The position numbers were made by a program, and so were the translations under genes. The notes under the pieces are model-generated. The model searched no databases, was not told the origin of the DNA, and saw only the letters and a list, made by a program, of their open reading frames with translations. Below, one piece after another: positions 1 to 8,088 of a stretch of DNA of 64,000 nt; position 1 is the stretch's first letter; each line of letters starts with the position of its first letter. Location of the stretch: assembly GCF_003977595.1 (NCBI RefSeq), contig NZ_RYYR01000019.1, positions 1-64,000 of the forward strand, read 5' to 3'. Source of the stretch: Lysinibacillus antri (lineage in GTDB: Bacteria > Bacillota > Bacilli > Bacillales_A > Planococcaceae).

Positions 1-171
1 TATTAGCTCCGGTTTCCCGGAGTTATCCCCAACTACAGGGCAGGTTGCCCACGTGTTACTCACCCGTCCGCCGCTAACCTTAAGGAGCAAGCTCCTTAAG
101 GTCCGCTCGACTTGCATGTATTAGGCACGCCGCCAGCGTTCGTCCTGAGCCAGGATCAAACTCTCCATAAA
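1..171 (-). rRNA. rrs: 16S ribosomal RNA, 5' part (runs off the left edge)
   Basis: Read on the minus strand, the sequence contains the universal 16S 5' segment AGAGTTTGATCCTGGCTCAG starting at about 164, followed by the conserved GACGAACGCTGGCGGCG block. The V1 loop closes with a long CTTAAGGAGC/GCTCCTTAAG stem, typical of Planococcaceae-like Bacillales. The mature 5' end is placed near 171 by counting back from E. coli position 8. The rest of the gene lies beyond position 1. Confidence 0.97.
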
Positions 172-320
172 AGAGAAAATTTGATTAGCTCAAATTTCTT
201 GCTGGCATCAATTATGATGTCCAAATTGTGTTTCTCAACTTAATGAGAAACTTTATTTCATTAACGTTTTGTTGTTCAGTTTTCAAAGTTCATTTTTGCT
301 TGTTTTAAGCGACTTTTTAT

Positions 321-350
321 ATCTTATCAGATTGTCATCATTTCTGTCAA
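321..350 (-). promoter_or_regulatory. rRNA operon promoter P2 (sigma-A)
   Basis: On the minus strand a perfect -35 TTGACA (345-350) is followed after 18 bp by TAAGAT (321-326). It lies about 150 bp upstream of the 16S 5' end, the usual place of the proximal rrn promoter in Bacillus. Confidence 0.7.
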
Positions 351-399
351 CACCTTTTTTCGATATATTATTTCAACCTATCAAAGTGACAGGAGTTTT

Positions 400-429
400 A
401 TTATATCAAGATATATTTCCGTTTGTCAA
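400..429 (-). promoter_or_regulatory. rRNA operon promoter P1 (sigma-A)
   Basis: On the minus strand TTGACA (424-429) and TATAAT (400-405) are both perfect consensus, separated by 18 bp. Tandem P1/P2 promoters are the normal arrangement for Bacillus rrn operons. Confidence 0.78.
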
Positions 430-493
430 CTACATTAATAAGTTCTAGTTAGTAGCCTTAATTAATGCATAATGTTTTTTCGACAACTACGTA

Positions 494-522
494 ATAATAA
501 CAATATTATCTTAATACGTCAA
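494..522 (-). promoter_or_regulatory. Candidate third upstream rRNA promoter
   Basis: TTGACG (517-522), a 17-bp spacer and TATTAT (494-499) on the minus strand lie about 95 bp upstream of P1. The match to consensus is good but one base off in each box. The region 172-659 holds only these promoters and the yczE-like terminator; I see no gene in it. Confidence 0.4.
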
Positions 523-576
523 CACTAAAATAAATTATATTTGTTTCCTAACTATTATTATGTAGAAAAAATAAAA

Positions 577-612
577 AAACAGACATTACTTCATATAAAG
601 TAATCCCTGTTT
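577..612 (-). terminator. Terminator of the YczE-like gene
   Basis: Inverted repeat AAACAG..ATTACTT / AAGTAAT..CTGTTT with a TATATG loop, followed on the minus strand by a T-rich run (TTTATTTTTT). Confidence 0.75.
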
Positions 613-659
613 TCTTAATTATCACTTATAGATTATTAGATTACATAACTAAGTGGTTA

Positions 660-1334
660 CTATCTTATAGACAGATCGCGCTCTCGTTGTGGTGCGTTAT
701 CTATTGCACCTTCTTCTATTATAGGTTCTGCAATGCGTTTCGACAGTTGTCTTTCGAAAAACGGAAGAGCCGGTTGTATGATGTAACCAGAAAATAATGC
801 GATGATCACCGTTCCGAAACCGATTGGACCACCAAGTATCCATCCTATTACCGCAGCAAATGTCTCCATTAAAAAGCGTGCTAGACGAATCGAGCCGCCG
901 AACTTTTCAACAATGATCATCATAATTGTGTCACGCGGACCTGCTCCTAACTTTGGTGCAATATACATTGCGCAACCAATTCCCATAACCACAACACCCA
1001 TTAAAAAATAAAGAATATCAAAAACTAGTAATTTAGAATTTGGTAATAGCCACGTAAAGAAATCAATAAATGTCCCGCAAAGGAGCATATTGAACCATGT
1101 TGCCATTTTCGGCCATTCCTTTAAATAGAGTGAAGTTGTAATAATAATGAATAAACCTGTAATAATCGTCCATGAACCAATTGTTAATCCAAGCTGTTTG
1201 AATAACCCGATATGCAGTACATCCCAGGGACTTACTCCCATTGATTTTCCTTCAATGATCATAGAAATACCTAATGACATAATTGCCAATCCTACGAAGA
1301 AAAATAGCCATTTCCACTTTAATGTTCTACTCAA
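660..1334 (-). CDS. YczE/YyaS/YitT-family integral membrane protein
   Basis: A 224-residue polytopic membrane protein with about five hydrophobic segments. The glycine-rich motifs GISMIIEGKSMGVSPWDVLH near residue 22 and GAGPRDTIMM near residue 130 are the two related repeats typical of the YczE-like family (LG.GPWDvl / LGaGPRD). The function of the family is poorly defined; in Bacillus subtilis YczE is a membrane protein affecting lipopeptide production. The start is a TTG with an AAGG ribosome site 8 bases upstream. The C-terminal 25 residues are polar and charged and probably cytoplasmic. It is transcribed alone toward a terminator at 577-612. Confidence 0.8.
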   Translation of the reverse strand: MSRTLKWKWLFFFVGLAIMSLGISMIIEGKSMGVSPWDVLHIGLFKQLGLTIGSWTIITGLFIIITTSLYLKEWPKMATWFNMLLCGTFIDFFTWLLPNSKLLVFDILYFLMGVVVMGIGCAMYIAPKLGAGPRDTIMMIIVEKFGGSIRLARFLMETFAAVIGWILGGPIGFGTVIIALFSGYIIQPALPFFERQLSKRIAEPIIEEGAIDNAPQRERDLSIR

Positions 1335-1364
1335 TTTAAAAGCCTTCTTTCTCTATATCCTCTA

Positions 1365-1850
1365 TCAATCTGTTAATTTAGAAAATCTCCCTTTTGTAAC
1401 ACGTATTAATTCGTTCGGGCTAAGTTTCATTTGCATCCCTATTTTCCCTGCACTTACTACCATATAGTCGAGGTTACTTGCAGATTCATCAATAAATGTT
1501 GGAAAGAGCTTTTTCATTCCAACAGGAGAACACCCTCCCCGGATATAGCCAGTCGTTGCTAATAAATCTTTCACAGGTAGCATTTCGATTTTCTTTTCAC
1601 CGACCGCTTTTGCACCAGCCTTTAAATTTAATTCTCCAGCAACCGGAATGACAAACACAAAAAACTTTCCTGTTCCAGCTGTTGTTACTAGCGTTTTAAA
1701 GACATGCGTTACGGGATAACCTACTTTTGCAGCCACTGTCACCCCATCAATTTGATTATCCTGTACATCATATTCCATCAACTTATATTCAACTCGGTGT
1801 TGATCTAGCAATCGAACTGCATTTGTTTTTGGTAATTTTTGTTTCGCCAA
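1365..1850 (-). CDS. ybaK: YbaK/EbsC-family aminoacyl-tRNA (Cys-tRNA) deacylase
   Basis: A 161-residue protein of the YbaK/ProX editing-domain superfamily, which hydrolyses mischarged Cys-tRNA(Pro). Visible hallmarks are KTNAVRLLD near the N-terminus, VFKTLV with the conserved catalytic lysine, the GELNLKAGAKAVG block and GYIRGGCSPVGMKK. I place the start at a TTG (1848-1850): the sequence AAGGTTGTGATC, which matches the anti-SD at 10 of 12 positions, sits 8 bases upstream, whereas the ATG at 1871 has no ribosome site. The product then begins MAKQKLPKTNA, as in relatives. The length is normal. It follows the YczE-like gene on the same strand with a 30-base gap but need not be co-regulated. 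Confidence 0.88.
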   Translation of the reverse strand: MAKQKLPKTNAVRLLDQHRVEYKLMEYDVQDNQIDGVTVAAKVGYPVTHVFKTLVTTAGTGKFFVFVIPVAGELNLKAGAKAVGEKKIEMLPVKDLLATTGYIRGGCSPVGMKKLFPTFIDESASNLDYMVVSAGKIGMQMKLSPNELIRVTKGRFSKLTD

Positions 1851-1922
1851 TTTGATCACAACCTTATACATTTCATATCATTGTATAGTCATCATAGCAG
1901 ATTTTAATGAAGAACATAATAA

Positions 1923-1946
1923 AACTCCTAGCAATATGCTAAGAGT
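1923..1946 (-). terminator. Terminator of the 1949-2569 gene
   Basis: On the minus strand AACTCTTAGCA-TAT-TGCTAGGAGTT is followed by TTTTATT. The hairpin begins two bases after the stop codon. Confidence 0.7.
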
Positions 1947-1948
1947 TG

Positions 1949-2569
1949 TTAGGCAATAAGTGAAAATTGCGATTGATTTAATTGGAATCCGTTCTGCGCC
2001 ATTTGCATGTGATAACTGTATGTGGATACGGCTTTCTGGAATGCTTTCTTTGCAAGAAGGCCTTCCAAATCTGCTTCAAAGGACTTGCTATCTTTTAAAT
2101 CGCGATTGAAGCTTTTTAAAAATCGTTCAGGTATTTCAAAATCAAAGCGTTCATTTCCAAACAGCTCGTCCTCTTCACTGCTAGCAATTTGTGATTTGGC
2201 TTCTTGAATTTGATGCGCACCACTTTCAACATGGTGAAAATCCTGAAGTGTCGTATGGTCATGCCCAATGTTATTGAATACTGGGTGTGGAAGGAAGTTT
2301 GGACTATTCTGTATATTATCATTGTAATCTTGTTCAGACAGTGTTATAGCTTGTAACTCATCATCTAGTAGGGTTAAAAGATTTTCTTCGTTTAAGTCTT
2401 TCTCTGATTTTCCATTTAATAAATTTTCCAACACTTCAAGCATAGGGTTTTTCTTTTGAGTAAACGTAGCGTGCTTTTTGTAGGCGTCGTTCATTTCTCT
2501 TCGTAGCATGGCACGTTTTCGTTCTTCAAAATTAACATTACTTTCATTTAATAGACTTATCATTCTCAA
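1949..2569 (-). CDS. Hypothetical protein, soluble, charged
   Basis: About 206 residues, hydrophilic, with no membrane segment or signal peptide. I do not recognise a family. The N-terminal 40 residues are basic (ERKRAMLRREMNDAYKKHA), the centre is acidic and low in hydrophobics, and the last 40 residues contain a predicted helix (EADLEGLLAKKAFQKAVSTY) ending in NGFQLNQSQFSLIA. The longest frame begins with a GTG at 2584, but GGGGGTGAT lies just inside it, so a TTG at 2567-2569 or an ATG at 2561-2563 is the likelier start. A terminator follows directly. It could be a lineage-specific regulator or surface-associated protein; nothing decides this. Confidence 0.6.
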   Translation of the reverse strand: MRMISLLNESNVNFEERKRAMLRREMNDAYKKHATFTQKKNPMLEVLENLLNGKSEKDLNEENLLTLLDDELQAITLSEQDYNDNIQNSPNFLPHPVFNNIGHDHTTLQDFHHVESGAHQIQEAKSQIASSEEDELFGNERFDFEIPERFLKSFNRDLKDSKSFEADLEGLLAKKAFQKAVSTYSYHMQMAQNGFQLNQSQFSLIA

Positions 2570-2661
2570 CCAAATCACCCCCACTTCAATTTACGCAAAT
2601 AAATTTACATATATCGTAAAATTTTCGAATAATTTTTACAACTATTTAATTTTAAAAAACA

Positions 2662-2700
2662 AAAAACTGTGCAAAGCTATTCGCCTTTTGCACAGTTTTT
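2662..2700 (-). terminator. Terminator of the Na/Pi transporter gene
   Basis: Perfect inverted repeat AAAACTGTGCAAA / TTTGCACAGTTTT directly after the stop codon. Flanking A and T runs make it able to work on both strands. Confidence 0.85.
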
Positions 2701-2707
2701 CCATTTT

Positions 2708-4342
2708 TTAAGAATTATAACGGTTATCGTCTAAAATCGTTTCAGCAATATTTACGGCATGGTCACCAATACGTTCAAGGTTACTAATGATGTCCGCATA
2801 AATAATTCCTGCTGATCCTGAACATTCCCCTTTATTTAAACGATAAATATGACGTTTTCGTAATACACGTTCCAATTCATCGATTCGGTTTTCTTTCGTT
2901 ACTACGTCTTTTGCAAAGTCTTTACTTTGTTTATCTAAAGCCATAATCGCCACACTTACTGCATCTAGAACTAAATCATACATTTCCTTTAGTTCATTCA
3001 TTGCTTCATCACTAAATTTCACTCGATTTGCTTCACGCGATTGAATTAACTCGACTAAATTTTCAAAGTGATCTCCCACTCGTTCGATATCACGTATATT
3101 TTCTAAAAGTGAATGATGAACTTTTGAATCGTTGCCAGATAGTGACTCTTTTGATAACTCAACTAAATATTCTGTCGTTACACGGTCTAGATTATTAATT
3201 GCTTCTTCTAATTGTTCTGTAATGCCTACATGCTTAGTATTACCTGTAAGTAAAAATTCCATTGATTCTTGAAGACCATTTACAGCGAATTCACCCATTC
3301 GAACAACTTCTTGTTTTGCTTGTCCGAGCGCAATAGAAGGTGATTGCTCAATTAATGTTTTATCTAAATGTTTTGGTCCGTATTCAATGATACGATCTTC
3401 ACCCGGTACAATTTTTGTTACAATGTATGCTAATAATCCAACAAAAGGAAGCTGAATTAATGTATTGATTACATTAAACGTTCCGTGTGCAAAGGCTATT
3501 TGCATTTTTTCTTCTAACCCTAATACACCACTTATCCACTCTACATAGTTTGTAAATAGTGGAAGAATTAACAAAAAGATAACTGTCCCAATAACGTTAA
3601 ACAACACGTGAGAAGCAGCTGCACGTCGAGCTGCAATCGATGCCCCTAATGATGCTAAAATAGCAGTAATCGTTGTTCCTATATTATCACCAAATAATAC
3701 TGGTAAAGCTCCGCCTAACGGAATCAATCCTTCTGAATATAATCCCTGTAGAATCCCGACTGTTGCGGATGAAGATTGTACAACTAATGTAAATAATGTC
3801 CCGGCGATTACACCAAGTATTGGATGGTCACTGAAGCCTACTGTTAGATCAATAAATGCTTCCCAATCGCGCAATGGTTTCATTCCATCGCCCATCATTT
3901 CTAACCCGATGAATAACCCTGCAAACCCGAATAAAATTTGACCGATGTTTTGAATCGAGTTCTTTTTAAAGAAGAATAACAGTACTGCACCAAGCGCCAT
4001 AATTGGATATGAATAAGCACCTACATCAAACCCAATAATAAAGGCTGTTACAGTCGTCCCAATATTCGCACCCATGATTACACCGATTGCTTGGCGTAAA
4101 TTCATGAAGCCTGCACTTACAAGTCCCACAGTAATAACGGTAGTCCCAGAACTTGACTGGATTAATACGGTTACGACAATCCCGACTAATACACCCATCA
4201 ATGGATTGGTCGTAAATCTATCTAAAATCTCACGAAGTCGGTCACCTGCCGCTTTTTGCAGACCGTCCCCCATAAATTTAATGGCAAAAAGGAATAAACC
4301 TAAACCACCTAAAAACTCGAATAGCATCGTCTGCCAATCCAT
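2708..4342 (-). CDS. Na/Pi cotransporter family protein with PhoU-like tail
   Basis: A 544-residue inner-membrane transporter of the NptA/PNaS (SLC34-like) family, which couples sodium to inorganic phosphate uptake or export. Residues 1-310 carry the two inverted repeats with the signature QSSSGTTVITVGLVSAGF (near 63) and QSSSATVGILQGL (near 190). Residues 340-540 form a PhoU-like helical domain with two similar halves (ENIRDIERVGDHFENL and SNLERIGDHAVNIAE). The start is an ATG with AAAGGATGG upstream. It is a single-gene unit. The upstream region carries four TTTACA-like hexamers in 11-bp steps (4411-4460), which look like a PhoP box and would fit phosphate control. Confidence 0.92.
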   Translation of the reverse strand: MDWQTMLFEFLGGLGLFLFAIKFMGDGLQKAAGDRLREILDRFTTNPLMGVLVGIVVTVLIQSSSGTTVITVGLVSAGFMNLRQAIGVIMGANIGTTVTAFIIGFDVGAYSYPIMALGAVLLFFFKKNSIQNIGQILFGFAGLFIGLEMMGDGMKPLRDWEAFIDLTVGFSDHPILGVIAGTLFTLVVQSSSATVGILQGLYSEGLIPLGGALPVLFGDNIGTTITAILASLGASIAARRAAASHVLFNVIGTVIFLLILPLFTNYVEWISGVLGLEEKMQIAFAHGTFNVINTLIQLPFVGLLAYIVTKIVPGEDRIIEYGPKHLDKTLIEQSPSIALGQAKQEVVRMGEFAVNGLQESMEFLLTGNTKHVGITEQLEEAINNLDRVTTEYLVELSKESLSGNDSKVHHSLLENIRDIERVGDHFENLVELIQSREANRVKFSDEAMNELKEMYDLVLDAVSVAIMALDKQSKDFAKDVVTKENRIDELERVLRKRHIYRLNKGECSGSAGIIYADIISNLERIGDHAVNIAETILDDNRYNS

Positions 4343-4410
4343 AATTGATATTCCATCCTTTCGATAACTTCGACACTATTATTCATAATTCAACAAAGAA
4401 AGTAAATATC

Positions 4411-4460
4411 ATTACAAAATTGAAATATAATATTTACAAAACCTTTACAATTGATTAATA
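4411..4460. promoter_or_regulatory. Candidate PhoP (Pho box) site upstream of the Na/Pi transporter
   Basis: On the plus strand hexamers ATTACA (4411), TTTACA (4433), TTTACA (4444) and TTAATA (4455) are spaced by exact multiples of 11 bp. The B. subtilis PhoP box is TT(A/C/T)ACA repeated every 11 bp or so. The rest of the 331-base gap 4343-4673 is AT-rich with no gene. Confidence 0.35.
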
Positions 4461-4673
4461 ATTTGTTCATTAATTTGATATTGCAATAATAATGAAGCTA
4501 TATAATTAAAAGTTTCAAGACTTTTTATTAAGAGCATTCCTCTATTATTTCATATAAAAAGTATGCCCTTACAAAAGTAAAATAACTCTAACTTATTTAC
4601 TTAGCTTTATAAACTGTAACTGCCTTCTACCTATGCTATATTTATTGTTATGGAAATAGAAAGGATGTTTATT

Positions 4674-6866
4674 ATGGCAAAAAGCTTAGTGCTCGCTGAA
4701 AAGCCATCTGTAGCACGAGATATTGCAAATGTTTTGAAATGTAATAAAAAAGGAAATGGTTTTCTTGAAGGAGATCAGTATATTGTCACTTGGGCATTAG
4801 GTCATCTAGTGACATTAGCAGACCCCGAAAGTTATGATGTGAAATATAAAACATGGAGCCTTGAAGATTTACCCATGTTACCAGAAAGATTAAAACTTAC
4901 TGTTATTAAACAATCTGGAAAACAATTCAATGCTGTGAAGTCTCAAATTTTACGTGGGGACGTTTCAGATATTATTATCGCAACGGATGCTGGTCGTGAA
5001 GGTGAACTTGTTGCTCGTTGGATCATTGAAAAAGCAAAAGTAAAGAAACCGATTAAACGATTATGGATTTCATCAGTAACCGACAAAGCGATTAAAGATG
5101 GCTTCAAAAATTTAAAGCCTGGAAAAGCATATGAAAACTTATACGCTTCTGCCGTTGCTCGATCGGAGGCAGACTGGTATATCGGCTTAAATGCAACCCG
5201 CGCACTTACTACTCGTTTTAATGCACAGTTAAACTGTGGTCGTGTGCAAACACCAACTGTGGCGATTATTGCCGGGCGTGAAGATGAAATTAAAAACTTC
5301 AAAGCTCAAACTTATTACGGAATTGAAGCACAAACTGCTGATAATCTAAAACTTACTTGGCAAGATGCACAAGGAAATTCGCATAGCTTTAATAAGGATA
5401 AAATTGATACTATTGTAAAAAAATTGGGAGTTACCAATGCGGTTGTAACAGAAATCGAACGGAAAGCAAAAAAATCGTTTGCACCTGGTCTTTACGATTT
5501 AACTGAACTGCAACGTGATGCGAATAAGCTGTTTGGCTATTCTGCGAAAGAAACGTTAAACATTATGCAAAAATTGTACGAGCAACATAAAGTATTAACG
5601 TATCCTCGAACAGATTCACGTTTTCTTTCCAGTGATATCGTTGCCACATTACCAGAACGATTGAAAGCTTGTGGCATTGGTGAATATCGTCAATTGGCAA
5701 ACAAAGTATTAACAAAACCAATCAAGGCGAATAAATCCTTTGTCGATGATAGCAAGGTAAGTGATCATCACGCCATCATTCCAACTGAAGGCTATGTGAA
5801 CTTCTCTGCTTTTAATGATAAAGAACGGAAAATTTACGATTTAGTTGTAAAACGATTCTTAGCTGTGCTGTTCCCTGCCTTCGAGTATGAGCAACTAACA
5901 TTACGCGCGAAAATTGGCGATGAGCAATTTGTCGCTCGCGGAAAGACGATTTTAGTAAGTGGCTGGAAAGAAGTATATGAACATCGATATGACGATGAAG
6001 ATGCAGGCGATGATTTGAAAGAACAAATTTTACCGCGCATCGAAAAAGGGCAAACATTAAATGTGAAGCTAATCGCACAAACTTCTGGTCAAACAAAACC
6101 GCCCGCACGCTTTACGGAAGCAACGTTACTTTCTGCAATGGAAAACCCTGTGAAATATATGGAGACGCAAAACAAACAACTTGCGGAAACATTAAAATCT
6201 ACAGGTGGTCTAGGAACTGTTGCAACTCGCGCAGATATTATCGATAAATTGTTTAATTCATTCTTAATTGAAAAACGCGGTGGTAAAGAAATCTATATTA
6301 CGTCAAAAGGGCGTCAATTATTAGATTTAGTACCAGAAGAATTAAAATCCCCTACCCTTACTGCCGAGTGGGAAATGAAGCTTGAGCAAATTGCAAAAGG
6401 GAAACTGAAAAAAGAAGTGTTCATTTCTGAAATGAAAAACTATACGAAAGAAATTGTTTCAGAAATCAAGTCTAGTAATAAAAAATATAAACACGACAAC
6501 ATCTCCACAAAGTCTTGTCCTGACTGTGGAAAACCGATGCTTGAAGTGAACGGCAAAAAAGGAAAAATGCTCGTTTGCCAAGACCGCGAATGTGGCCATC
6601 GAAAAAATGTCTCTCGTGTAACCAACGCCCGTTGCCCACAATGCCATAAAAAACTTGAGTTACGTGGTGAAGGTGATGGTCAAATCTTCGTATGTAAATG
6701 TGGCTATCGCGAAAAACTCTCCGCCTTCGAAGCTCGACGCAAAAAAGATGGCGGCGGAAAAGTCGATAAACGCAGTGTGCAAAAATATCTTAAACAACAA
6801 AATAAAGAAGATGAACCAATTAACAATGCTCTAGCTGATGCTTTAAAAGGACTCAAATTCGATTAG
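4674..6866 (+). CDS. topB: DNA topoisomerase III
   Basis: A 730-residue type IA topoisomerase that cuts one DNA strand to decatenate and relax DNA. The N-terminal Toprim domain starts KSLVLAEKPSVARDIA and contains the acidic DAGREGE motif; the catalytic tyrosine is in LTYPRTDSRFLSSD; NCGRVQTPT and the STGGLGTVATRADII block are also present. The C-terminus has two zinc ribbons (CPDC..CQDREC and CPQC..CKC) and a basic tail. The ATG at 4674 is chosen because AAAGG lies 9 bases upstream; the in-frame ATG at 4650 overlaps nothing useful. Just downstream (6909-6978) is a diverged second copy of its last 19 codons. Confidence 0.96.
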   Translation: MAKSLVLAEKPSVARDIANVLKCNKKGNGFLEGDQYIVTWALGHLVTLADPESYDVKYKTWSLEDLPMLPERLKLTVIKQSGKQFNAVKSQILRGDVSDIIIATDAGREGELVARWIIEKAKVKKPIKRLWISSVTDKAIKDGFKNLKPGKAYENLYASAVARSEADWYIGLNATRALTTRFNAQLNCGRVQTPTVAIIAGREDEIKNFKAQTYYGIEAQTADNLKLTWQDAQGNSHSFNKDKIDTIVKKLGVTNAVVTEIERKAKKSFAPGLYDLTELQRDANKLFGYSAKETLNIMQKLYEQHKVLTYPRTDSRFLSSDIVATLPERLKACGIGEYRQLANKVLTKPIKANKSFVDDSKVSDHHAIIPTEGYVNFSAFNDKERKIYDLVVKRFLAVLFPAFEYEQLTLRAKIGDEQFVARGKTILVSGWKEVYEHRYDDEDAGDDLKEQILPRIEKGQTLNVKLIAQTSGQTKPPARFTEATLLSAMENPVKYMETQNKQLAETLKSTGGLGTVATRADIIDKLFNSFLIEKRGGKEIYITSKGRQLLDLVPEELKSPTLTAEWEMKLEQIAKGKLKKEVFISEMKNYTKEIVSEIKSSNKKYKHDNISTKSCPDCGKPMLEVNGKKGKMLVCQDRECGHRKNVSRVTNARCPQCHKKLELRGEGDGQIFVCKCGYREKLSAFEARRKKDGGGKVDKRSVQKYLKQQNKEDEPINNALADALKGLKFD

Positions 6867-6877
6867 GTTACTTTTTA

Positions 6878-6913
6878 TTTTGCGACGAGCAACCGCTATA
6901 GCGCAGGAGCACA
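6878..6913 (+). repeat. Short dispersed palindromic element (copy 1)
   Basis: The block TTTGCGACGAG ... CGCAGGAGCACA is the reverse complement of the two arms of a similar element at 44254-44301 (TGTGCTCCTGCG ... CTCGTCGCAAA). Here the arms flank the palindrome CGCTATAGCG (6894-6903). It sits between topB and the remnant of a second topB tail. Confidence 0.45.
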
Positions 6914-6978
6914 ATACTGATGAACCAATAAATAACGCACTAGCTGAGGCTTTAAAAGGTTTGAAATTCGAGAAATAG
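6909..6978 (+). pseudogene. Remnant of a second, diverged topB 3' end
   Basis: In frame, this reads HNTDEPINNALAEALKGLKF-EK-stop, against NKEDEPINNALADALKGLKFD-stop at the end of topB (6801-6866). Most base differences are at third codon positions, as expected of a sequence that diverged under coding selection before becoming detached. No ribosome site or complete upstream coding region accompanies it. It may be left over from gene replacement of topB by a related allele, or from a partial duplication. Confidence 0.6.
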
Positions 6979-6997
6979 TACCTAATGTTAATCCTGT

Positions 6998-7035
6998 GAG
7001 CAAACATTCTCTTTGTAGATTGTTTGCTCTTTTTG
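6998..7035 (+). terminator. Terminator downstream of topB
   Basis: Stem GAGCAAACA / TGTTTGCTC followed by TTTTTG on the plus strand. It lies after the diverged topB tail. Confidence 0.75.
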
Positions 7036-7040
7036 CTATT

Positions 7041-7194
7041 TATCCCGCATTAACGCGCCGTAAGACTCCCGCCTCAAGACTTAAGTAAGATGAAAAGGAT
7101 AGGCGTGAGATTAACGGCACGTAAAAGCCCGATTGGTTCAACTAACAATCAGTGGGGAATGAGGAAAACCCCACTGATTGAAGTTTCACTTTAT
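7041..7194 (+). repeat. 154-bp dispersed repeat, copy 1
   Basis: This stretch matches 9909-10063 at all but a handful of bases. It contains two potential stem-loops: CTCCCGCC with GGCGTGAG (one mismatch here, perfect in copy 2) and CAATCAGTGGGG with CCCCACTGATTG. No coding sequence or transposase is present. Together with the topB remnant and terminator it fills the gap 6867-7274. Confidence 0.85.
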
Positions 7195-7274
7195 TGGAGT
7201 AGGAATTTGATTTCATTTTATCGGTTTAGTTACAATGAAAGCGTATTCATATAGCTTTTGAGGGAGGATTAACA

Positions 7275-8009
7275 ATGAGTAGATTAGAAGGTAAAGTTGC
7301 TGTCATCACTGGTGGAGCTCGCGGCATGGGGGCGGCCCATGTAAGAAAATTCGTTGAAGAAGGTGCAAAAGTCGTATTCACTGACTTAAACGAAGAAGGT
7401 GGACGAGCTTTAGCACAAGAATTAGGTGAGAACGCAGTCTTTATTAAACACGATGTTACAAACGCTGCTGATTGGGATACTGTTATTACTGAAACAGAAA
7501 GCAAGTTTGGTCCGGTCAACATATTGGTTAATAATGCTGGGATCAGTATGAGTAAACCATTTCTTGAAATGTCAGAAGAAGAATACCGTAAAATCGTAGA
7601 CATTAACCAAGTATCTGTATTCCTTGGGATGAAAGCCGTTGCTCCATCTATGCGAAAAACTGGAAATGGTTCCATTGTCAACATTTCCTCAATAAACGGT
7701 TTAGTTGGCGGTGCAGTTGGTTATACAGATACAAAATTCGCTGTACGTGGAATGACAAAAGCAGCTGCACTTCAATTAGCACATTTAGGAATTCGTGTTA
7801 ATTCCGTACACCCGGGTGTAATCGAAACGCCAATGGTAACAGAAGGTGATGCTGTGGAGATGATTAAAGAATTCGCAAAGCATATCCCTCTTAGAAGAGT
7901 TGCTCAATCCGAGGAAGTATCTAATCTTGTCCTTTTCCTAGCTTCAGATGAATCCAGCTATTCAACAGGCTCTGAGTTTGTAATTGATGGTGGATTGACT
8001 GCAATGTAA
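7275..8009 (+). CDS. SDR-family NAD(P)-dependent oxidoreductase
   Basis: A 244-residue classical short-chain dehydrogenase, close in type to glucose 1-dehydrogenase and 3-alpha(20-beta)-hydroxysteroid dehydrogenases. The Rossmann motif TGGARGMG is at 12-19, Asp37 suggests NAD preference, NNAG is at 86-89, and the catalytic set is Asn111, Ser138/139, Tyr150 and Lys154 (YTDTK, where YxxSK is commoner). The C-terminal FLASDESSYSTGSEFVIDGG is typical. The start has GGGAGG 7 bases upstream. It is a single-gene unit ended by a strong terminator. The substrate cannot be told from sequence. Confidence 0.9.
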   Translation: MSRLEGKVAVITGGARGMGAAHVRKFVEEGAKVVFTDLNEEGGRALAQELGENAVFIKHDVTNAADWDTVITETESKFGPVNILVNNAGISMSKPFLEMSEEEYRKIVDINQVSVFLGMKAVAPSMRKTGNGSIVNISSINGLVGGAVGYTDTKFAVRGMTKAAALQLAHLGIRVNSVHPGVIETPMVTEGDAVEMIKEFAKHIPLRRVAQSEEVSNLVLFLASDESSYSTGSEFVIDGGLTAM

Positions 8010-8046
8010 TATGTGAGACTGATATAAATGAACACTTAGCATTACC

Positions 8047-8077
8047 ATCCCCCAAATTGTTGATTTGGGGGATTTAA
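8047..8077 (+). terminator. Terminator of the SDR gene
   Basis: Perfect stem ATCCCCCAAAT / ATTTGGGGGAT with a TGTTG loop and a following T-rich run; it may also serve the convergent MFS gene. Confidence 0.85.
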
Positions 8078-8088
8078 TTTTATCAAGT

